NCBI RefSeq assembly: GCF_036884655.1
Contig: NC_088359.1
Span: 21,441,001 to 21,505,000, forward strand
Length of the DNA stretch: 64,000 bases
Reading direction: 5' to 3'
Source: Musa acuminata AAA Group
Taxonomy: Eukaryota; Streptophyta; Magnoliopsida; Zingiberales; Musaceae
Shown here: positions 1 to 12,098 of the stretch, in pieces
Position numbering within the stretch: the first letter of the stretch is position 1
Layout of the letters: each line of letters begins with the position of its first letter
Program-made: the position numbers and the translations under genes
Notes under the pieces: model-generated
The model's input: the letters and a program-made list of their open reading frames with translations, nothing else
What the model was told of the DNA's origin: nothing
Databases searched by the model: none

Positions 1-607
1 TTGTTGTTTGAACAACTCATTGACGATTCTTTGATATGTTCCCCCGGTGTTCTTCAGACCAAAGAGCATTACTTTGTAGCAATATACTCCCCTGTCGGTA
101 ATGAAGGCGATGTGCTCCTGGTCTTGCAATGCCATTCGGATCTGGTTATATCCCGAGAACGAGTCCATGAATGTTAGAAGTTCGTACCCTGCTGTGGCAT
201 CCACTAGTTGATTTACTCTCGGGAGTGGATAGCAGTCTTTGGGGCATGCTCGGTTGAGATCGGTGTAGTTAACACACATCCTCCAGCTCTCATTGTGTTT
301 CTTAACAAGGACTATATTTGACAACCACCAGGGGTATTTCACCTCAGTTATGAATCCAGCCTCTCTAAGGCAATCTACCTCATTGATGATTACCTTCTGT
401 CAGTCGGGGGGCAAACTTCCTCGGCTTTTGCTTCACCGGTCGAGCCTCGGGGTGGATGTTGAGGTGGTGCTTAGTTACTCCCGAGTTGATCTTTGGCATG
501 TCTTTTGAGGACTATGCGAACACATCAGCATTCCTCCTCAAGAAGTCGATGAGCTGGAGCTGGTTTGCTTCGAGGATTATCGTCCTGACCTTCACAGTCA
601 TGTCATG
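1..607 (-). pseudogene. Ty3/gypsy reverse transcriptase fragment
   Basis: From about 300 down to 1 the minus strand is open and reads as the palm of a gypsy reverse transcriptase. It includes the Y-T-D-L-N-R-A-C-P-K-D block, the first catalytic aspartate in F-M-D-S-F-S-G-Y-N-Q-I, and then F-G-L-K-N-T-G-G-T-Y-Q-R. The YxDD box lies beyond the left edge of the window. The part between 300 and 607 is less clear and links to the protease block without one continuous frame. This enzyme copies element RNA into cDNA in virus-like particles. Here it is only part of a dead copy. Confidence 0.8.
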
Positions 608-1228
608 TCAATCCCTCTTCAAGGGTACCTCGGTGAGTTGTTCAGGGGGCTCCAGATGCATTGGTGTCCTGGCTTCCTCACGGGGATCCAGGGCTTGATG
701 GGGGCATGACTTCTCCGGAAGAGTGACCGCTATAAGGTAGCACCGCCTTGATTCTCCCGGATTGCTTCGGGATTCCTTGACCCCTATCGAAGTCAAAAAT
801 TTTATGGCCTGGTAGTAAGTGGAAACCACCACTTTCAGTTTGTTAAGTGTCGGGCGGCTGAGAATGACATTGTAGGTCGAGGGCAGGTTGACTACCATGA
901 AGGTAGTCATCGTCGTCTTGGCTCTTGGTTCTTCCCTAATGGTAACGGGGAGGATGGTAGTCCCGAGTGGGGAGATGGAATCCTCGGTGAATTTGGTGAG
1001 CCCCGACGCTATGGGAATGAGGTCCTCATTAGTTAGGCTGAGCTTCTTGAAGGCATCGAGGTATAGCACGTTGGCAGAGCTCCTGGTGTCGACCAGCACT
1101 CTCTTGACCCAAGCGTTGGCGATCCGGATGGAGATTACCATAGCATCATCACGGTGGGAGCATTCACCCTCCTCGGTTTTGAAAGTGATTTCAGGCTCGG
1201 ACTCGAGTCTGGGGTGTTTTTCCACCAT
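608..1228 (-). pseudogene. Ty3/gypsy aspartic protease region
   Basis: An open stretch of 206 codons on the minus strand contains a retroviral-type aspartic protease. The active-site loop reads D-T-R-S-S-A-N-V-L-Y, where family members have D-T-G-S-S-A, so the glycine after the catalytic Asp-Thr is an arginine here and activity is doubtful. Farther on, the fold-defining I-L-S-R-P-T-L block (usually I-L-G-R-P) is visible. The protease would cut the gag-pol precursor. The reading frame does not join cleanly to the gag block on its right or to RT on its left. Confidence 0.75.
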
Positions 1229-1589
1229 ACCATGGGTGTAGGCCTTCCTTGTCGTCGAGCTACTGCCGTCGGCCGCCAGTCCACCGGTAATGACATCGAT
1301 TTGTTTCTCGACTGGGCCCCTAGGGTGCAGAGATGCTTCTCTTGGTTCCTTGAGGTAGTGCTCGAGGTGACCTCTCTAGATCAATTCTTCAATCTGATTT
1401 CAGAGGTAGTGGCAGTCTTCTGTATCATGGCTGTAATCCTGATGGAACCTATAATATTTAGATCGGTCTTTGTGAGCAGCATTCAAGGGGTTGGGTTATC
1501 GCAAGAGGCCCTTCTCCCTGTTCTGGAGGAAGATCTCGGTACGAGATGTGTTCAGGGGGAGAGGTGAGGGCCTCAGGAGTAGTTGCTCG

Positions 1590-2780
1590 GGTCAGTCGGG
1601 CCTTCTGTGAGGTTCCACTGGTGCTGCTGAAGTTGTTCCTCTAGCTTGCTCCATCCTCGGCCTCTTGCTATCCTTGTGCCTCCCCGCCATTAGGGCTTCA
1701 GCGGCGATGTACTGGTTGGCACGTTGGAACATCTCGGGGATGGTCACGGGTAGCTTCTCAATCAACGACCAGAAGAACCTCGAGGGTCTCAAGCCCATCA
1801 AAAATGCTTGCATGATCACAAAAGGATGAGCATCCAGGAATCCTCGGATTTCAACTGCAAAGTTTGCTACAAATTGGGAGAGCGGTTCGTCTTTGCGTTG
1901 GGATAACGCGAGCAAGGTGGCCATGGAAGGCCTGGGTCACATGTTGGCCAGGAAGTTTTGCTCAAACTCCCTCGCGAGCTGGTCAAAGGATGAGATCGAG
2001 GACGGGCGCAATCGGCTGAACCATGCTCATGCCGGTCCTCTGAAGGTAGTCGGGAATGCTCGACACATCAAGGTGTCGGAGGTGCTGTAAAGGGCCATTT
2101 GTGCCCGAAATGCGGCGACATGTTCCGTGGGGTTGGAGCCACCGTCATACGTTTCTAATCCCGATAGCTTGAAGTTGAGCAGCACAGGCTTGTCCTATAT
2201 TTCCTGAGCGAATGGGAATCCACCCGAGCTACCTTCTCTTGTCTCACCGCGCAACTTCTGGAATTCATGTTGGAACTTATCTAGGCGTCGGTTGACTACA
2301 AATAGTTGGATCCTGAATGAGTCATCCGCCTAGTCCGATGATAAGGTGTCGGGCTCGGGGTGGGGTGGAGCGACTCGGCAAGGTGCAGGCACGCTCTGCT
2401 TGGGGAGGCTTCTCGGGTTTGCTGTATGCTCTCGGGCTTCTCTCATCCCGACTTGTTCCCTGCCTGGCCTTTGCTGTGTTGGGTCGGTTGGGGGAGCTGC
2501 TAGCTGCACGATCTACGGAATGAGCAAGACGATCGTCTGCATCATTCCTGCCAAGGTTTGTACTTGCTTAGCTAGGCCGAGGAACACCTCGGGCGAAACT
2601 GCCGAGTGTCTATAGTATATTCGGGGCGAGAGAGCCCTGGATCATTGAACATATGCTAGTAGTGATCCGACGTCGGGGCTGGGATGCCCCCATCCCTGAG
2701 GACGGGGAGGGGTTGATCACCGAGTCCAAGAGGGGGGTGATCACCTGGTAGTTCTCCCTCAGGGTGAGCTCTTGCGACAT
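1590..2780 (-). pseudogene. Ty3/gypsy gag relic
   Basis: The likely gag start is the ATG at 2780 (M-S-Q-E-L-T-L-R-E-N-Y), about 25 bases inside the LTR end. Pieces of a gag capsid domain are visible between about 2090 and 1592, among them a segment with [16 protein letters not shown] and [11 protein letters not shown]. That block is typical of the retrotransposon gag (capsid) family. At least one stop lies just before the 110-codon block that starts at 1924, and further frame changes lie to its right, so no full gag can be made. Confidence 0.75.
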
Positions 2781-2805
2781 CGGCCCTCCTTCTAGTGTCA
2801 AAAAA

Positions 2806-3447
2806 TATTGGTGAACTGATGCGTCGTGGCCGATGAGTCAGCACGGCTTGGTTTACGAGTCGATGTCGGGAGTTCGCGATTGATTGGCAGAAGTGCCAAA
2901 GTTGACTATGTTAGAAAGTCGGGATGCGGTGGTGTCGTCTGAGGGATGGAGTCTCTCAGTCGGGGCGTCGACTCCATCTTCCGAGAAGGCATCTCTCGAT
3001 TGGGATGCTGGTTCCATCTTCCGAAAGGGCATCTCTCGGTCGGGGCGATCGCGCTTCTCAGGATGGCTGAGCTCCTGCACATAAGGCCCTCGTCGGGGGT
3101 TCTCGACAATGGCCCCTTATCGAATAAGTTAGTGATTGATTCTTCTTTTTTATCTCTCCTCTAGCCAGATGTCGACCAGGGACTTTTATACTATTATATG
3201 AGGACCGACTATATACAGGTTTGGCGCGGTGATCGATTCCCGAGGGGCGAGGTGGTATCTTTATGTGGTCGTCGTTCCGGAATGCGTGAAACGATGCTAG
3301 GCGGCGTCGTCTCGAGCATTCCGAGACGGGACATACCAAGGGGTGCCTCGGCATAGCTTTTGACTCGACATGCGATGGTCCCTCCACGTGCCGATATGGT
3401 AGGAGCGCGGATGATAACGTGATTAGAGTCCAAAATATGTCTTATCA
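2806..3447 (-). repeat. 5' LTR of the gypsy element
   Basis: The boundaries come from comparison with the related solo LTR at 36504-37008. Both share a block near the left end (T-T-G-G-T-G-A-A-C, then a TCGTGGC-GATGAG block and GTCGATGTCGGGAGTT) and a block near the right end (CCAAAATA followed by a run ending TATCA). The repeat is about 640 bp. Gag starts just to the left of its inner end, which fixes the orientation. No target-site duplication can be tested because the other end of the element is outside the window. Confidence 0.65.
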
Positions 3448-3714
3448 ATCCCAATATTCGTATCACTTTTCATCTTTGAAGTATGCGTCTTCGGATATCA
3501 GTTTACTTGGTGCAGGGAAAGGGATCACTAGGCAGGTGTCGTCACTGCCTCATCTGAAGAAGGGAGACATGACGTTGGCACTTAATTGCAACAGGGAGAG
3601 AGAGAAAGAGAGATGCATCTGGTCTCCATCAGACGTGATGACTTGTGGTTGCATGAGGTAGACAAGCGTGCATGGGATGCCTCCAGCTCGTGGCATGTTC
3701 CGGATTTCCTATGG

Positions 3715-3715
3715 C

Positions 3716-3754
<39 letters not shown>
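3715..3754. repeat. (CT)n microsatellite
   Basis: About 40 bases of nearly pure CT dinucleotides, broken once by TTT. Confidence 0.9.
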
Positions 3755-3760
<6 letters not shown>

Positions 3761-3826
3761 TCTTTACCTCATTTGACAGACCGAAGAAGACGATCCCAAT
3801 CGCACCTTAATTAAGCTGACCTTCTC

Positions 3827-3858
3827 GATCAATAGTCTGCACGATCAATAGTCTGCAC
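3827..3858. repeat. 16-bp perfect tandem duplication
   Basis: The unit GATCAATAGTCTGCAC occurs twice with no gap, at 3827-3842 and 3843-3858. Confidence 0.95.
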
Positions 3859-5703
3859 CTGAATTAATTGCACCGCACACTTGGCTTCTAGTCATCCTCC
3901 TATGTTTATTATATATTGGATACCTTAACCGGAAAATAGATAAATTGATTTTTCTATAATAATTTTGACAATAATGTTAGGGTTAATTTTAAAGAAAATT
4001 ATTAAAAATAATTTTTAATGGTTGGTATTAAAAAATGTCCCTTTGACAATAAATACTGTAATTTTTAAGCTCTATAAATATATTCCTAACATCTCTTTTT
4101 TTTTTTATTATTATTCATTTAGAAGTAACTAAACAATTCCTCCTCCTCTATCTTGTTCTAGATAATACCAATTGATTCCTAAGACGGAAGTCTTGATTAA
4201 TCTATTATATTTCTCTTTAAGATAACATCATGCTTTTTTATTATAAATTTTCTATTATATTCATCTTTTATTATTATTATATGAATGTCATCTCTATCCA
4301 CACCAAAGGGATAAGAAAATTCATTCTATCAGGATATAGATGGAATATAATGACTTCGAATTCGTCTATCCACATCGTCATTTTGGTGCGCGAAATTCGT
4401 GTTTTGATTTTGATAGTAACCCCTCCGTCAACTCAAAGATTTATTTGGTTTCTAAGTTCATAACTTTAAACGACTTAGGCTTTTCTCCGTATTCAATTTT
4501 AGTCATCTTATTTTGTTATCAATGATGAAATTATGGGTAGTTCTCATGTCCATGTCCATTATGGCATGGATTGTTCAATCATTGAACTTAATATTCATGT
4601 CCATAAGCTCGTTAGTCCTTGTGTTAAGTTATTTTATTTTTGTTTGCTTTCCCATTTGATCTTACAGTACATTTAATAATTGTATTGTTTCCATCCAAAG
4701 GTCTTTGAGACTTTTTTAATTTTGTTTTCGTTTGATTTTGATAATTAAATTAAATTTGTTAGAGCATTGAGCATTTGCCTTTAGACATTCTCTTACCATA
4801 TGCAACCCTCGTTAAATAATAGAGTTTAGACAAACTCTTCCTCTTATATTCAACAGTAGTCTTTCTTATATTCAGTTTCTCAAATATTATTTCTTCTTCC
4901 TCGTATAATTGAAAGAAATAAAGTCGATGAACCTTTCTATTAAAAATTTAAAATAGTAAACAAATATAAAGAATCTTGTAGTCTACTCCAAGTATGAATT
5001 TAACAAAAATATCGTCGTCTAATATGAAGAGGAATTTTGAATAAAGTTATTTAAATTTATGGCGATTTTAGGAGTTCGTTATTTTTAGAAATTATTAGGC
5101 TTCAAGTGTCTCTGAAGCATTCGTCGAACAAGTGGAGGGAGACCGAACTTAGTGTCCCAACGGAGGAGGAGATGGATGGAAACTGAGAGAGAAAAAGGAT
5201 TAAGAAAGAAGGGGAAAACAAAAAAGAAAAAAAGAAATGGGAGAAGATAGAGATGGGACCCAACAGTTATGATCTAATTTGATTTGGCTTTCTTTCTCCT
5301 TCGGTTTGGGCAGATTTCCGCTTGAATATCACTAAATAGATAATAATCAAACCAAAAGATAAAATGATATATCTTTCCATTTATGAAATCCCTAATAATT
5401 TTTTGAATAGAAGACATTATTCAATAAAAGAAAAAATAGTAACGAAGTTTTAACCAAACAAAAAAAAGGAGAAAGAAACTCCAACAACAAAAACAACATT
5501 ATAGAACTTTTAAAAAAAGCCCTATACCACTTCTCAAATACTAATTCATACATTATTTAAGCATTGATATAAGAGAATATAAAAATACATAATAATTATG
5601 ATCATATATAATTCGATATTTAAATTTTATAATAATCAAAATTAACTCCTACTAAGATTAAAAAATATTTTAGTAAGAAAAAGAATCTCGGTGATATTTT
5701 TAG

Positions 5704-5730
<27 letters not shown>
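5704..5730. repeat. (TA)n microsatellite
   Basis: About 27 bases of pure TA repeats. Confidence 0.9.
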
Positions 5731-5735
<5 letters not shown>

Positions 5736-6500
5736 ATTATCATTTCTACCTATTTATTTTTTATTTTTCTAAAATTTTCCTCTCCCTTTGCACAATTCAA
5801 AGGGAAAGGACGACATAATTTTCTAGTGCATTCAGGGTTTCTCCAACATGTATATCTCACAACATGCACTTTGGTTCACTTGTAAATGTTGTCCTAAAGA
5901 ACTTAAGTACCTCCAAACCGCACTACTCGCCATATCTTCCAGTAATCAAACAAAAGAACGACTAATATGAATCTTACTAACTTCATCTGCCAGATTTTAT
6001 TTTAGATATTCATATAGAATTTAGCAAGGATGTTGCGATACAAATGCAGTCCCTCCAACAATCACTCCAAATGATTGAGAGAACCTATTGCTTCATGATA
6101 GTCACCTTAGATAGTAGTAGTAGCTGGTCGTCCTTAAGGTTTACTGTGAGAGAAAATACTTTGTATAGTAACTAACATAATAAGGATAATGGATTAAGAC
6201 TTTTGATGGTAATTGATATATCGTGTCAAACTCTAGATAGAGATGAATATTTCCTAGTATCACGAATATTATGACACTCTAACTCGATCCTAATTCATGA
6301 AATCATTTTTTTTATGATGGATCGATGTGGCCGAAACAATCAGTGGGCCTTAATCGGCCTGGCCCAATTAAGGGATTATAGTTGTTATTTCTTGTAATAT
6401 TCCAATATATTTCCAGCCCAATAAATTAGTGATCTTTTTTTTTATTATTGATGAAAAAAATAAATAAATAAATAAATAATATACAGCTTTTTAGTGACCC

Positions 6501-6697
6501 TATAAAATTAAAGAGTATATAAAAAAAATAAAAATAAAAATAAAGTCTCGGGAGGGAAACTCGGATCGCTCAAACGGCCTCTTCCTTCGCTTCTCGACGA
6601 ACCAAAAAACGTAAACAACGAGTCCCCCCTTTTTTGGCCTCCTTCACCGGCGATTCCACACGGAGACGAAGGAAGAAGATAGGGTAATCGTCTGAAG
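6501..6697 (+). promoter_or_regulatory. Putative core promoter and 5' UTR of the capping protein gene
   Basis: A TATA-like TATAAAAT lies at 6501-6508, about 190 bases before the start codon. A second AT-rich TATATAAA follows at about 6516. From about 6545 the sequence turns GC-richer and pyrimidine-rich (CTCTTCCTTCGCTTCTCG), as plant 5' UTRs often do. The real transcription start cannot be fixed from sequence alone. Confidence 0.45.
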
Positions 6698-9667
6698 ATG
6701 GAGGCAGCAATGGATCTGATGCGCAGGATCTCCCCCAAGGAGAGCGAGACGGCGCTGTCCGCCCTGCTCTCCCTCCTCCCCCACCACTCCGCCGATCTCC
6801 TCTCCCAAGTCGACCTCCCCCTCCAGGTCCTTCCTTCTCGCCTCTCATCCATCTCTGACTCCCGCTGCCGGGTTCCAAGTTGGTATCTTTGCACGTCTCC
6901 GTCGCATTTCGCGGTCCGTTTTCTTTCGTATTTGTCGATCTGATCGTTTGTTCTTCTCGTCGATCCGTGTGCCTATCGGTGGGATTTGTTCAAATGCCTC
7001 CTTCCTTTGCCTTTCGGTTTCTTCTCCTCGTGAGGTTCTTTCTTTCCTTTCTTCTCGTGCTTGGATTTATCTCTTTGCCGCCTAGGGTTCCATTTGGAGA
7101 GCCATATCCATCGGATGTTGCGTCAAAATATGATTTTTTTTGTGGGAAATCGACCACCAATACCTGATTGTCCGATTATTTTTCGAGGATTTCCTCCTCC
7201 GTTTCGTGATATCTTAACGTTTCTTTTATTATTCTTTCGATTAATCTGCCTCTCTTTTCCTTTCTGTTTTCATGATGTCCTCTCCGGTAGCTTTCGAGTT
7301 ACAAAATCGAGACTTGTTGTATGCCATGTTTGCTAGTCATCATCAATCATGGCAATCATAATGCATGAAGAAAAGACAGGTTGAACTTAACCTTTTTTTT
7401 TTTTAGATGAGAAAGCAACGATTTGACCTTATTTTAGATAATTTTTTTTCCTATGTTTCGGTTTGTTAGGAAGTCAATTTTATGTTCTTACTGAATTATG
7501 CAAAATTTAGCTTTTTTGATAGATGTCCCAGTTGAGTATAGGACAGACATCATCGAGGTTAATTTCACATGACGCCAACGTGCTTTTGCTTGCCTCCAAA
7601 AATAACCCTTTCTTTTAATCAAGAGAGCAGGTTTGTATGGATCAGCAGCTGATGAAGGAGTTCATATTGTGCGAGTACAACAGGGATGCGGATTCATATA
7701 GGTAACCCTTTCTTCATTTGAACTATTCTTAGTGCTCTGGCCTCAATACATTTCAGGATAATGGTGAATTATATCTTGTGTTTGTTTTCTGGCTGGTTCG
7801 CTTCGCCTTCTGAAAGTCTCAAGTATTGATTTCCATTGTTTGACATTAATATGCAGATCGCCATGGTCTAACAAGTATTTCCCTCCTCTGGAAGATGGAC
7901 CTCTTCCCTCTCCGCAACTGAGGAAATTGGAAATTGAAGCAAACGAAGTTTTTACTGTTTATCGTGACCAGTGAGGTCCTTTACTTTCTTGGGTTTAGAC
8001 GTTTGTCATGATATAATTTGAATGACCATGAATTATGTTCTGTGTTTATCATTCTTTCTTCCCGCTCTAATCCAGAAACAAACGTTCTTCTTTAGCTTTT
8101 CTAGTCCGGTAGATATAGTAACCACTTTTCTCTACACTCTTGACTCATAGGTATTATGAAGGGGGTGTTTCATCTGTTTACATATGGGAGGATCACAATG
8201 AAAGTTTCATTGCATGCTTCTTGATTAAGAAAGGTACTTTCTTTACTTTATTTTTTTTTGGGGGTGGGGTGGGGAGGGAAATATCCCTTGAAGAAATGGT
8301 ACCCTTTTTTAGTGACATGTCAATGTAATTTCAAATGAAGATGGATCAAGAACAGGGCATGGTAGAAGAGGATATTTGCAAGAAGGGTCCTGGGATGCTG
8401 TTCATGTTATTGAGGTTTTCTCAAGATGGACCCTCGATTATTAAAGTTGTTTGAGTGCTTTCATACTTTCTGCCTGGCTAAAGTGCTTTTAGTGGTAATT
8501 ATTAGACCTTTACATGTACTAATAGGTTGGACCAGAGGAAGAGGGAACAGCTCATTATCGCTTAACCAGCACCGTCATGCTGTCTTTGACCACAGAAGAC
8601 AAATCATCAGGAACTTTTAATCTGTCAGGTTCAATCAGAAGACAGGTACCTTATCGGGAAAGAATTTTATTCGCTGGTGGTTATTAGATTTACTTACTGA
8701 TCTCAGTTTTAAACTTTTGCTGACATTACCTCAGATGATAGGCTTGAGTATATTGCAAGCCAAGTAGAACTGTACAGAAATGGGCTTTTAGAGTGCATGT
8801 GGAATCAAATGAAACATCTATTTTGCTAGCATATCCATCATTGCCATGCTTTTTTATTCCCACCAATTTACTGAAAGGATACATTATATCTGAAGTTAAG
8901 ATGTAATGTCTGGCAACACAATTTAATTAGTTATTGGGTGTAAACTTAGGTTGTTCCACGACCCAAGCTGTTTACCTCTTGGCTCGCTTGGATGGATTGC
9001 TTGTTTATGTCGTGCCTTATTGAATGTTTGAAATTTGTCAGTTTCATTAAAGCTGAAGCTAGTTAGTCAACAATGTCCAGACATCCTAGTGTTCTTTAGA
9101 TGGGTTCATCCAATGTCAGGTTTTGGGTCCTTTGGATTTGCTTCCATCTCAAGTAGGTACAAGGCAGTTAGATGTCATTGGTAAGATCATATCCATGTTA
9201 TTGTAGCAATCTTTTTTCAATGTGCCGTGTTACAATCAGCTAAGCTTGTGCAAAAGAATAAAATAAAAAAGTTTAAATAATTGAGGGAAGATAACCAAAT
9301 AGTCTCACCTGACAATTTCATATACAATGCAGATGAGTCATGACCTTTCGGTGGCAGAGGGTCACTTGTGTAACATGGGAAAGATGATTGAGGAGATGGA
9401 AGGAAAACTCAGAAACTCGCTGGATCAGGTATTCTCTCTTATCCTTTGGTGATGCTAGATTTCTTTTGAAGTTTGAAGTCACTTTCGCCACGTAGTGGTC
9501 AATTGCCTAAACAAGGATCACATAGTGGCAAGAATTTTGACAGAATCCGATGAGTTCTGAATTGCCATCGTGTGCTTTGACAGGTTTACTTCGGGAAGAC
9601 AAGAGAGATGGTCTGCACCTTAAGGCCGCCACCTGATGGGATTCAACTTAGGCTGCCCGAAAACTGA
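6698..9667 (+). CDS. CPB: F-actin-capping protein subunit beta, eight exons
   Basis: Beta subunit of the CapZ-type heterodimer, which binds barbed ends of actin filaments and blocks subunit exchange in the cytosol. The exons I read are 6698-6826, 7631-7701, 7857-7970, 8151-8233, 8341-8414, 8526-8645, 9333-9428 and 9584-9667. All introns are GT-AG and phases fit throughout, giving 771 bases and 256 residues, the usual plant length. Visible family blocks include the N-terminal D-L-M-R-R followed by a leucine-rich stretch, [60 protein letters not shown] and N-S-L-D-Q-V-Y-F-G-K-T. The start at 6698 is the first ATG and gives the expected N-terminus. No inactivating change is seen. Intron 6 is the longest (687 bases). 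The alpha partner is not in this window. Confidence 0.96.
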
Positions 9668-9807
9668 ATCAATCTTGTGCATATATGTTCTGAAATACTA
9701 ACATGTTCCGCTGTCAAATTTTGTCACTTTTTAATGTTTGGCCATGTGAAGACTAAATTGTACTTGAACTCCGTGCACGATGCAACTTAGCTATTCCTGA
9801 TAATGAC

Positions 9808-9813
9808 AATAAA
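9808..9813 (+). terminator. Candidate poly(A) signal of the capping protein gene
   Basis: AATAAA lies 141 bases after the stop codon, in AT-rich DNA, within the usual distance for a plant 3' end. It is the best canonical hexamer nearby, but plant signals are loose. Confidence 0.4.
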
Positions 9814-9996
9814 AAACTTGAAAGGATTGCAGATCTTGTATCTGAAGTTTATTTTAACAGCCATTCTCAGTAAGGACCAAAAATGCCTTAGTGAGAATGT
9901 CCAGTTCTGTTCTACAACATCAAACATGAGCCCACCGTGTGTGATTAAGATCATAATTGCAAAAATCCTTATGTTTTCTTTTTGAATGTCTTTCAG

Positions 9997-10082
9997 GGAC
10001 GAGATTATAGATGGGGGTTCCAGTCTTTCTATGAAACCACTGGTCAAGGATGCCTTGAACAAACACCAGACAGTGCAAGAAG
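9997..10082 (+). other. Possible extra exon downstream of the capping protein gene
   Basis: An 86-base segment is bounded by a pyrimidine-rich acceptor (TTTGAATGTCTTTCAG) and a good donor (AG|GTAAATG). One frame is open throughout and begins D-E-I-I-D-G-G-S-S-L; a second frame is open too. It could be an alternative terminal or UTR exon of the upstream gene, or chance. I do not recognise the peptide. Confidence 0.25.
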
Positions 10083-10454
10083 GTAAATGCTAAGCAAAGG
10101 ACAAAGTGTTATTTCATATCTTGTGTGATTTCTGCTTTCTTGGAAGGTTTTATGAATCTGTCATCATGCTCTACAATGGATGGTTTTCTAGTCTCATTCC
10201 ACCTTCCCAGGATTTTCGTAAGGGTACCTCTTAAGACAGAAAAGCAAGACATTGGTCATAGTGTGGATTAGATAATAACTAGGAAATGATGGTTAAGTTA
10301 ATTTAATGTGTGGCTTTGAACCCTTGATTTGTAGCTTCCAGCCATTACCTTCATGCCTTGTACTTTCTCAAGTGAACCTAGTACTTGAAATTTGGAACTA
10401 TTTTGCTGCAGGGTCTTCTACTATTAGTACTTTCTCAAGCCAGGCCTTTTGTTG

Positions 10455-10522
<68 letters not shown>

Positions 10523-11864
10523 GTTGTTGCTCCATGGAAATTAGCATGCAAGTAAGTACATGAAAATATTTGAATTTGTATATGGCTTGTGACAAAATGT
10601 GAACAAGCACATAAATAAATGTGGCACAGATTTGAGGGTTTACGCATCATCTAAAGTTTTCATGTTGGCTGGTGATTCATCATCAACGACCAGTGCATGT
10701 ATAAGCTGGTGTTCCAGATGACTTCTTGAAACCAACACACACACACACACAAACAAATTGTTGTTCTACTTTATAAAATAGTTCGAATTATAGAACCTTT
10801 CTTTCTGTTTGGCAGAGGGTTTCTATAAAACAAAATAATGAAAACATAAGATGAACATTTTTGTTTCCAAAAAGCCTCTTAAGGTGATATGATGACAGTG
10901 ATTTGTTTAATTACTTGACAAGAAGTCAAATACTACTACACTAGCTGGTCTTTATGAGCAACTTTTCTACTCTGTGGCCACCCTTCTCACACCCCACAAC
11001 ACACGGGCCAATGCCCTAAGCCACTCCTGTGGCTCTAAATCACATCATCTTAGCCAACAAAACCCACCCCCCCCCCCTCTACAAGTAGGCCTTGTGGAAG
11101 GTTCTAAACCAGTGGTATTTTGTTAAACATCGTCAACGCCATCCTCCCTGCTCTTCACCCACAGCATCATTCTTCTTCATGTATGGAGATCGGAATCACT
11201 GACCACGGCGTTCCAAGACGATATTAAATGCACAGCGCGCTCTCTCTCTCTCTCTCATAACCATGTTGGGAGGCCATGGAAGTTACAGAGCTCACACTTC
11301 GAAGCGTTACTTTACCCCCTCCACTCTTTGTCTTCTTGCCTTCGAGCTCGCAGTTTCCTTGAGAGAAACCATGGGACGCCGCTCGCAGGCCACCAATCAC
11401 TCTCAGTAGCCAAATACTCTATTTGACTTCACTTCGAGCTTCATCATTTCATCGAACAGATCACATACACGCACAAATGATTAGAGAACATCCATCTAAT
11501 ATATTTGGTGAAATGCCGCGTTGTTTTCTCTTCAGCTTTGTTATGTTGATTGCAGCGATTAAAGAATATATACATACATATATGTGAAACATTAACTATA
11601 TTCCTTCTTACAAGAAGGATGTAAGAATAGCGTACCAAGATTTCAGCCCCCTCCGTTGGCCAAAGAAATTTAAAGTCGATCATCATTAGACTCTTATTGC
11701 ATACATTTAAGCCTAACGATAATGCCACGCCTATTAAACGCTAAACGCTCCTCCTTTTAGCTACCACTACTTCAATGAGCATCCTTTGCCCCTCGTGATC
11801 TCTGATCACGACCATCCAATCCAACGAAACCTCCAAGACATACAAAATTACGGGTACGTCGAAC
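10083..11864. other. Intergenic DNA between the two host genes
   Basis: No coding frame is supported. The stretch contains a long TA repeat (10459-10519), a short (AC)n at about 10736-10751, a C-rich run near 11066-11079 and a (CT)n at about 11240-11256. Confidence 0.6.
10459..10519. repeat. (TA)n microsatellite, about 60 bp
   Basis: About 30 uninterrupted TA units, the longest pure dinucleotide tract in the window. Confidence 0.95.
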
Positions 11865-12098
11865 ATTTCGCTAGAAGCAACAACCAACACTCGACGTTTA
11901 CAATCACGTGATCTTTCCCTCTCGAGATTCGTGCCTGCACCTGATGAGTGGTGCGGATGTTTGAGGGAGCTGAGAAGTCCCCCTTCCTCCCCCTTTAAAT
12001 GATGCGCCTCTCGCCCTTCCTCTCGCCTCCCCACATTGCGCCTGTACTCTTCCGTTCTCCTGCACCTCTCTTGCTTGTTGCTGCTTCTGAGGAAGAAA
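11865..12098 (+). promoter_or_regulatory. Proximal promoter and 5' UTR of the CYP78A gene
   Basis: The region contains a palindromic ATCACGTGAT at 11903-11912 (an ACGT core as bound by bZIP or bHLH factors) and a TATA-like TTTAAAT at 11994-12000. The relic at 27430-27761 keeps the GCTAGAAGCAAC block, the CGACGTTTAC block and the ACGT palindrome in the same order. Its TATA position reads TATAAAT. Conservation in an otherwise decayed copy supports this stretch being real promoter. Initiation probably lies around 12025-12035. Confidence 0.6.

Larger units (their letters stand above)
1..3447 (-). mobile_element. Ty3/gypsy retrotransposon, 5' part, decayed
   Basis: Read on the minus strand from right to left, the element shows a 5' LTR (3447 to 2806), a gag relic, an aspartic protease relic and the beginning of reverse transcriptase. 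It is cut by the left edge of the window. This order is that of Ty3/gypsy, and the protease and RT wording reminds me of the non-chromovirus Tat lineage, which is a tentative placement. Stops and frame changes separate the blocks, so the copy is dead. A solo LTR of the same family lies at 36504-37008. Confidence 0.85.
3448..6480. other. AT-rich intergenic DNA, no gene seen
   Basis: No open frame with recognisable protein character was found on either strand. The stretch holds simple repeats and long A/T tracts. Around 5100-5280 there is a purine-rich patch (GGAGGAGGAGATGG, then GA/AAAG runs) without a clear meaning. Confidence 0.6.

Noticed and set aside
888..1567. Plus-strand frames of 117 and 137 codons
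   Set aside because: They lie antisense to the gypsy protease and the neighbouring region. The minus strand carries the recognisable protein.
6508..6894. Minus-strand frames of 128 and 102 codons over the capping protein exon 1
   Set aside because: They are antisense to the GC-rich first exon and have low-complexity Arg/Gly/Ser content without any known domain.
12036..12098. N-terminal extension of the P450 from a TTG
   Set aside because: Plant initiation at TTG is unlikely. The ATG at 12099 gives the expected N-terminus and a good context.
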